Assembly (NCBI RefSeq): GCF_046630445.1
Contig: NC_092341.1
Location: forward strand, 8,216,001-8,280,000
DNA length: 64,000 nucleotides
Direction of reading: 5' to 3'
Source: Rutidosis leptorrhynchoides
Taxonomy: Eukaryota > Streptophyta > Magnoliopsida > Asterales > Asteraceae
A program made the translations under genes and the position numbers. This document shows, piece by piece, positions 58,486-64,000 of this stretch (within the stretch, counting starts at the first letter, position 1; every line of letters starts with the position of its first letter). The notes under the pieces are model-generated. The model made no database searches. It had not been told where the DNA came from and saw only the letters and a program-made list of their open reading frames with translations.

Positions 58486-58817
58486 GACCATAGATAATGG
58501 TGACTGTGACGTGGAGTGGTAGAGTTGCACTTTTTGGGGAAAAACTGTGACTGGGCCATGACATTTTGGGGGGAGTTGTAATGGGGGGCTTTTGTAAGGG
58601 CGTTTGTGAGTGATGTGTCAAAATATGATTGGAGGTTGGGTTAAAAAGTGGTGAAAAAAGTAGAAAAAAATTAAAAACAAAAAACAAACGCACATTTTTA
58701 TGCCCGTGTTAGTTTGACAAACGCCCCACCACAAACGCCCACAAACGCCCCATTCCGAGCGTTTGTGGGGCGTTTGTGGACGGATTCAAGGCAACAAACG
58801 CTGCAATATCTGTGGTC
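58486..58817. mobile_element. Tourist-like (PIF/Harbinger) MITE upstream of gene 2
   Basis: 332 bp between TTA duplications (58483-58485 and 58818-58820). Its ends are inverted: GACCATAGATA at the left and, read inward from the right, GACCACAGATA. Its right part contains a strong inverted repeat of GCGTTTGTGGGGCGTTTGTG-like text (58715-58785), able to form a hairpin. There is no coding capacity. Confidence 0.85.
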
Positions 58818-58820
58818 TTA

Positions 58821-59035
58821 TTCCAATTTAAAGTTAAGTACATGCACCAAGTTACTTTAATTCTTTAATAAATATAAATATACTTTTCTTCTTAATATAA
58901 TTAAAAGTACCACAGTTTACAAGTATTAGTTTCATCACGTGCCGAATTTCTTTGAAAGACTTTATGATCATTTAAATTAAAATTATCATTATCATTATCA
59001 TTATCATTAATTATCATCATCATCATATAATATAT
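58821..59035. other. AT-rich spacer with ATC/ATT microsatellite
   Basis: It contains ATTATC repeats (about 58980-59030). No gene is seen. Confidence 0.5.
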
Positions 59036-59039
59036 CAAT

Positions 59040-59540
59040 ATCAATCCAAAAGATTGAATGAACAGTAACACCGGGTCAACCCGAGCCGATTGATCCGACT
59101 TGATTGACCAGGTAGACCCGCCTCGGTTGACCCCAACCGACCCGATCCAACTTCTCAAAAAAAAAGAAAAAGGAATTCATTACTTTTTTTTTACAACTTT
59201 CATTAATTCGTTTTTTCCCTTCATTTTTAACCAATCGTTAACCCTTATTTTCTTGACCCGACTCTTAATCTGCCTATATATTGTTATGTAAATATATATC
59301 AATCCACAAGATTGAATAAACAGTAACACCGGGTCAATCCAACCGATTGACCCGACCCGGTTAGCCAGTTGACCTGACCCGGTTGACTCAACACAACTCG
59401 ATCCAATTTTTTTTCATTACTTTTTTTTACAACCTTTTCTTAATTCCTTTTTCTTCTTTTCTTTTTAACCGATCGTTAACCCTTATTTCCCCAACCCGGC
59501 CGACTCATAACCTGCCTATATATTAAAGTTATGTAAAATA
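59040..59540. repeat. Tandem duplication, unit about 265 bp
   Basis: Two adjacent imperfect units, both opening AAGATTGAATGAACAGTAAC/AAGATTGAATAAACAGTAAC-like text, then GGGTCAAYCC...GACCCG...GGTTGA, a T-rich centre (TTCATTACTTTTTTTTACAA) and the end CTGCCTATATATT. They run from about 59050 to 59300 and from about 59310 to 59535. They are rich in GACCCGACCCGG-type motifs. No coding frame is shared. Confidence 0.75.
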
Positions 59541-62290
59541 AAAATATGTTATATTTAACGAAAATCAGCATGTCTGCTACAAAGTGTGGATAACCTCCCA
59601 CTTGTTCACTATCATTCAACTTAATTTTATCGATATTTTTGTAGAAAATAATTTTATATGAAGATTGTATTATTTTATTGATTTATTGTATTTTTTAGTC
59701 ACTAAATTTAAAATAAATTGTTTAGCTTTTATAGTTTCTATTAAAATTTTAAAATGATGACATCATAAAAAAGCTTTATCAAAGCATAAAAACAATTCAA
59801 AAATAAAAAGAAAAAAATCTAAGCTATGTTGATGATGTCATTAACATTAATTAATTAAATTTTATTTATGCCTAATTCTAATTGCAGTCGCTCATTATTT
59901 GAAAATAATGTTTACGACCTCACCCATTCTGCTGCTCTATCATTTTCAATTATTTTCCTTTCTTTTTTTTTTCTTCTTTCGATGCATTCATATGAATCAA
60001 GAAATTGCACATACATCCAGGACAAACAATAATATTTTTCATCTATTCTAAGATTGCTTATATAAATTTTTTGGTAAATCAATCTCTCACGGAGTTGTTA
60101 CAGGTAAATCATTTTCTCTATATTGTGACTTTCTTTCATCTTCTTCATCATTTCATCATAATTGCACCTGCTTTTGTTTATATGATTTCTATACGGCCTT
60201 AGGACATAGATTTGAAGTTGTTAGGTTTCTACTCTTATGACGTCGTGTTTGTGTTTGTTAATTGGGGGTTTGATTTAAATTTTTTTTAGGGTTTCTGATT
60301 TGTTTGAATTTTGTAGGGATTTTTTTTTTTGCTTACTTGATTTTCTTAGGTATAACAGTGTTTAGGTCTATAATTAAAGTGATAATTAAAGCTGATATAC
60401 CCATCAAAATATGGGATAATGGATGATCCGTAGATATTAGTTTGGCAAGGTACGTTTCAGTTGCATAATAAGTTTTATAATTTTGTGGAAGTTAATTTGT
60501 CTGTATTTTGTTTTGAAGCAAATAAAGAAATATACTATTAGAAAATTAAGCATTTTGTGAAGAGAGTGAAAGCTTACATTTAGGTCCTGAAGATGGTTTG
60601 CATAATGTGGTTTGATTATATTTAATATGCGCAATTGTAGAATTTAAACGGTATGTTATTAATGTTCTTTTTTACGGAGTATGATTCATGATGCTTGTGG
60701 CAATATGAGGTCTTTCTGAATACTTGTTCATGTTCTATCAAGCTGCAATGTTATGTTATTAGTGTTATAAACAATTAAAAGTTTTATATCATTTTTGTGT
60801 CGAAGACATGTCTATAGTATATGTTATCATACTTTAATGCTATTGTAAACACTATTTTAAACGAAATGTTAATGGAAAATTACATGTTAGAATAATGCAT
60901 AAGTTAAATTTGCGTTAATCTTTTTTTTCTTTCCTCCAGGAACCACCTGTTTGGTTACGTCCACATGTTCATAGAGCTTTTGCTCAGGCATTATCAAAGA
61001 TATTTGTATCATGAAAGTACAAGTAACAATCTGTATGTTAATTTCATTTGTATTATATCATAGATTTGGACGTGGGGGCCTTTCCTTTGGATCAATATGC
61101 AACTCTAAAGGATTTATTTGTCCGTACCCTGAAAGAAAGGTTGCAGTCCAAACGATTCTGACATGCGTAGATTGGTAACCGTTAACCAACAGATGTATAT
61201 TACGTAGTATTTACTTATGTGTCACATATAAGGTGCTATCCGGGATGAAAGGCCAGGTTGGATTGGATTGGATTGACCCGCAAAGACATTTAGTTCATGA
61301 AAAGAACAAGTGTTATGATTGAGCAAGTAAAGGATTCTCCTATTTCGTATTTTCCCTTTTAGGTCCAGCCTGCAGGTTTATTACTGCCACTTATGGCTGC
61401 AATATACATGAGGATGGTAGTTTGCCAATACACATTCTCATAGTTGAGAGCACAAAATAATGGTGGAGAATTCCATTGGCTTCACCAAAATTTAGATAGT
61501 CGTCTTCATCACGGTACATATACATCTAAAATTTGTAACAATTATTCATACCATTGCTCTTCTAAAAGGTTGTATATATGTACCAATCCATTAATCGGTA
61601 GCTATGTATATAAGAACACCAATCTTAATGTTAAATCTATGTTAAAAAATTTGAATCACTTTCATGATGATTGCAGTCCCATGAAAGGTCTTTCCTACCG
61701 TGTTATATACTTGAGGCCAAGAGACTTACCTTCGAATACACTCTCCAGTTGATTGGAATGTACTTCTTCGACATCGTTTTTCTGGTAATTCTTCTTCTTT
61801 GTAGATATGCATTTTAGTAGTGTTCCTATTTTTGTTGTTTAGTTTGGTTCCTTTCCATTAGTAAACAAGTTCAATATGCATTTCGTATGATTGATTGACA
61901 ATCTTAAAAGACTATTGCAACTATCATACCTCAGTCGCATATCACGAATTATATACCATTATTATTATTTTAGAAATGCATGTCATTATTCAATTTAAGA
62001 ACCAAATTTATTTTCGAAATTGATACAGTTTGATCTGTTTAGTGGTTACATATAGAGCTTATCTTTTCTTCAGGTCATCTCTATCATGTGAAAGAGCGTG
62101 CTACCAGACCAATAAAAAATATGTACAATAAAAAATATGTACAATAAAAAATATGTATATTGAGAATGAATGAAAGGGTAATTCTTAACTTTCTTCCTGC
62201 ATCTCTTTCATCCCTATCAAAGAGTTTTACATGATGGTATAGATGCATGAACCTTGGGTTGGCCTGATTCTATTTCTATGATGCAGTAAA
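59541..62290 (+). other. Long AT-rich stretch with a few exon-like pieces, unassigned
   Basis: No ORF with a recognisable product. A segment near 60940-61015 follows a CTTTCCTCCAG acceptor-like site and reads PPVWLRPHVHRAFAQALSKIF before a stop. A second near 61066-61150 reads ICNSKGFICPYPERK, also stopped. A 102-codon frame at 61444-61752 has no recognisable motif. These could be exons of a non-coding or decayed gene, or captured pieces in a transposon. I do not recognise a family. Confidence 0.3.
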
Positions 62291-62295
62291 CATTA

Positions 62296-62961
62296 CTTTA
62301 TTATAACAACCCGGAAATTTTCGAATAAATTTAAACCTAACTTTTATGTAATTCCGACGATTCACGAACAATTATTTGTAAATAATTACACAATTATTTG
62401 ATATATTAATATTATTATTATTAATATCATTTTTAACAATATATCAATAATTAATATCATTATTATTAATTATAATTAAACTTATCATTTTTATTGTCAT
62501 ATTAATATTGTTATCATTTTATCTTTTTATCATCATTATTATTATTTGTTATTATTATTATTTGTAATTTTCATTATCAGTGTTATCATTATTATTAATA
62601 TTATTATTATCAAAATTATTATTATTATCATTTATCATTTATTATTATTATGATTAATATGATTATCAATATCATTAACATAATTTATATTATTATTATT
62701 ATTATTACTCGTATTATTGTTATCATCAATATTATAATTAGTAATAATATTATGATTACTAATATTAACATTAATATTATTCATTCATAAGTAAGTATTA
62801 TTATAAAAATATCATTTATTATTAATGATATTATTATTATTAACAAATATCATTATTCTTGTTATTTATATTATTGTTGTATTAAAAGTATTATTATTAT
62901 TATAATTATTATTATTAATACAATTATAATTATTATTATAATAATAATAATAATAATAATA

Positions 62962-63019
<58 letters not shown>

Positions 63020-63020
63020 T
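62296..63020. repeat. (ATT)n-rich low-complexity tract next to an LTR-like start
   Basis: From about 62395 to 63017 the sequence is nearly all ATT, ATC and AAT triplets, ending in a pure ATT run (62960-63017). The preceding text AACAACCCGGAAATTTTCG (from 62305) resembles the TGTAACGACCCG start of the chromovirus LTRs here, so this may be a degenerate LTR reaching beyond the window. That part is uncertain. Confidence 0.6.
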
Positions 63021-63895
63021 TATATTAAATCATACAACAAGATACAAAATCCTGTTAGTTATCAAAGGACTTTCTATCTGTTTATTTATTTTATTCAAAT
63101 CGTGATCCAGCATCTGCTTCCTTTATTTTTTTTTTAAAAGCAGAATTAGGTAAACTGCTTTATTTTGATCGAGCTGTATATTTTTTTTCCTGCTTTCTCT
63201 GACCGTGATCAATCATCAACATTAAACAACAATAAAAACTCCAGCTTTACACGTTCGATTATCAATATACAATGCTATTTAAACTGCTACTGCTAATCGA
63301 GAAAAAGAAACAAAATACAGAAAAATAAAATCACAAGCTCTCTGTTTTTGTTCATTTATTCAAAAACACAAATTCGAAACCCATTTCAAATTCTTTAAAT
63401 GCAGACCTATTAGGAATCAACTACTAAAACTACCTGCAAAAACTCAAATCCCAATTCCTTATATCGAATTCTAATTTTTGAGTCAAAGCATAAATTTTAA
63501 AAAGTCAAAGAGGTTGTTCTTGATAAAATTCGTAATCTTTTTTATGTTTTCAGTTAAAATGTCGATTCCAATAGTTTCTAGAATGGATTTGAAATGTACT
63601 TCGTGTTTTAATCTTGGTCTATTACATTCTAAATTTCAAAATCAATTGTATATATTTTTTTAAAAACGCGACAGCAGCAGCTCTTCTTTCTTTCTTTTTA
63701 TTTTTATTATTATTTTTTTATTTTTCTCATCGTTTGCTAATTAATACAAAACCGTTTATTTATGTTTCAATTTTTAGTTTAGTTATTAGGTTTATTGATT
63801 TGATTTCTGGGTCGATTAAGGTGGTCAGAAGAAGAAGAAGCTATAGAACAGAAAGTTTAAAGGGTTAAATAAAATTAAAATGGGTAATAAATCAG
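63021..63895. other. AT-rich stretch, possibly the rest of a degenerate LTR
   Basis: It contains GCGACAGCAGCAGCTCTT near 63667, which loosely resembles the GCGACAGCGGAAGCTCTT of the element A LTR. No gene is seen. Confidence 0.3.
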
Positions 63896-63905
63896 ATAAG
63901 GATAC

Positions 63906-63975
63906 GCATAGCAGTTGGTTAAGGGTGTTAGCGGGTTAGCGTGAGGTCACGGGTTCGAGCCCGGGCAAGGGCGTT
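63906..63975 (+). other. tRNA-like (Pol III promoter-like) sequence
   Basis: It has an A-box-like TAGCAGTTGGTTAAGGG and a perfect B box GGTTCGAGCCC with a T-arm that pairs (CGGG/CCCG). The acceptor stem pairs poorly and the anticodon arm is not convincing. It is therefore more likely a tRNA-derived SINE head or an LTR-embedded relic than a working tRNA gene. Confidence 0.4.
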
Positions 63976-64000
63976 TATTTTTTTAAATCTTGATACATTA

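Noticed and set aside
61444-61752. A 102-codon ORF as a host gene
   Set aside because: No motif or homologous pattern is seen, and its His/Asn/Ser-rich composition fits AT-rich chance coding.
63906-63975. Functional tRNA gene
   Set aside because: The B box is good, but acceptor and anticodon stems do not pair convincingly.

Overview
The window looks like nuclear DNA of a dicot plant, most likely a composite (Asteraceae). That family assignment is an inference from the style of the Tekay-type chromovirus LTRs, the LINE and SINE types and the plant gene structure; nothing here proves a species. The window is dominated by nested, mostly young transposable elements. They surround two tandem copies of one host gene family, a HAD-type phosphatase of the phosphate-starvation-induced PECP1/PS2 group (gene 1 at 18651-20273 and gene 2 at 56905-58258, both minus strand).

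Left block (1-17830). An old PIF/Harbinger element, of which only the right end is visible (17053-17830), was hit by Ty3/gypsy element E (minus strand; its 5' LTR and gag-protease start are in the window). E's LTR was then hit by element A (1958-15063, minus strand, 5-bp target duplication TGTAT), a complete Tekay-like chromovirus with 3252-bp LTRs. A SINE with a 15-bp target duplication follows (17954-18292).

Middle block (18308-27057). Gene 1 has four exons, a hAT-type MITE in intron 1, and two P1BS-like phosphate-response sites upstream of its TATA box. A full-length LINE with two intact ORFs (20613-26080) sits about 340 bp upstream of its start codon.

Right block (26774-50258). Target-site duplications allow a four-element reconstruction: SINE1 inserted into host DNA, SINE2 inserted at the head of SINE1, chromovirus B (27058-49852, plus strand, same family as A) inserted into the B box of SINE1, and chromovirus C (33655-42997, minus strand, a second family) inserted into the gag-protease region of B. 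Distal to this lie a Helitron end (near 54785), a 1.2-kb LINE-like retroposon, gene 2, a Tourist-like MITE, a tandem repeat, AT-rich repeats and a tRNA-like sequence.

The most unusual feature is the long leader between primer-binding site and gag in elements A, B and C. In A and B it carries two extra sense ORFs: an acidic protein of 204 aa and a 227-aa F-box protein that resembles plant At2g35280-type F-box proteins. In C it carries one 228-aa acidic ORF whose C-terminal third matches the acidic ORF of A/B. Element E has no such ORF. This suggests a conserved accessory protein of these chromoviruses, to which one lineage added a host-like F-box gene. The F-box ORF is the least diverged ORF between A and B. 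What these proteins do is unknown; a role in countering host silencing is a hypothesis only.
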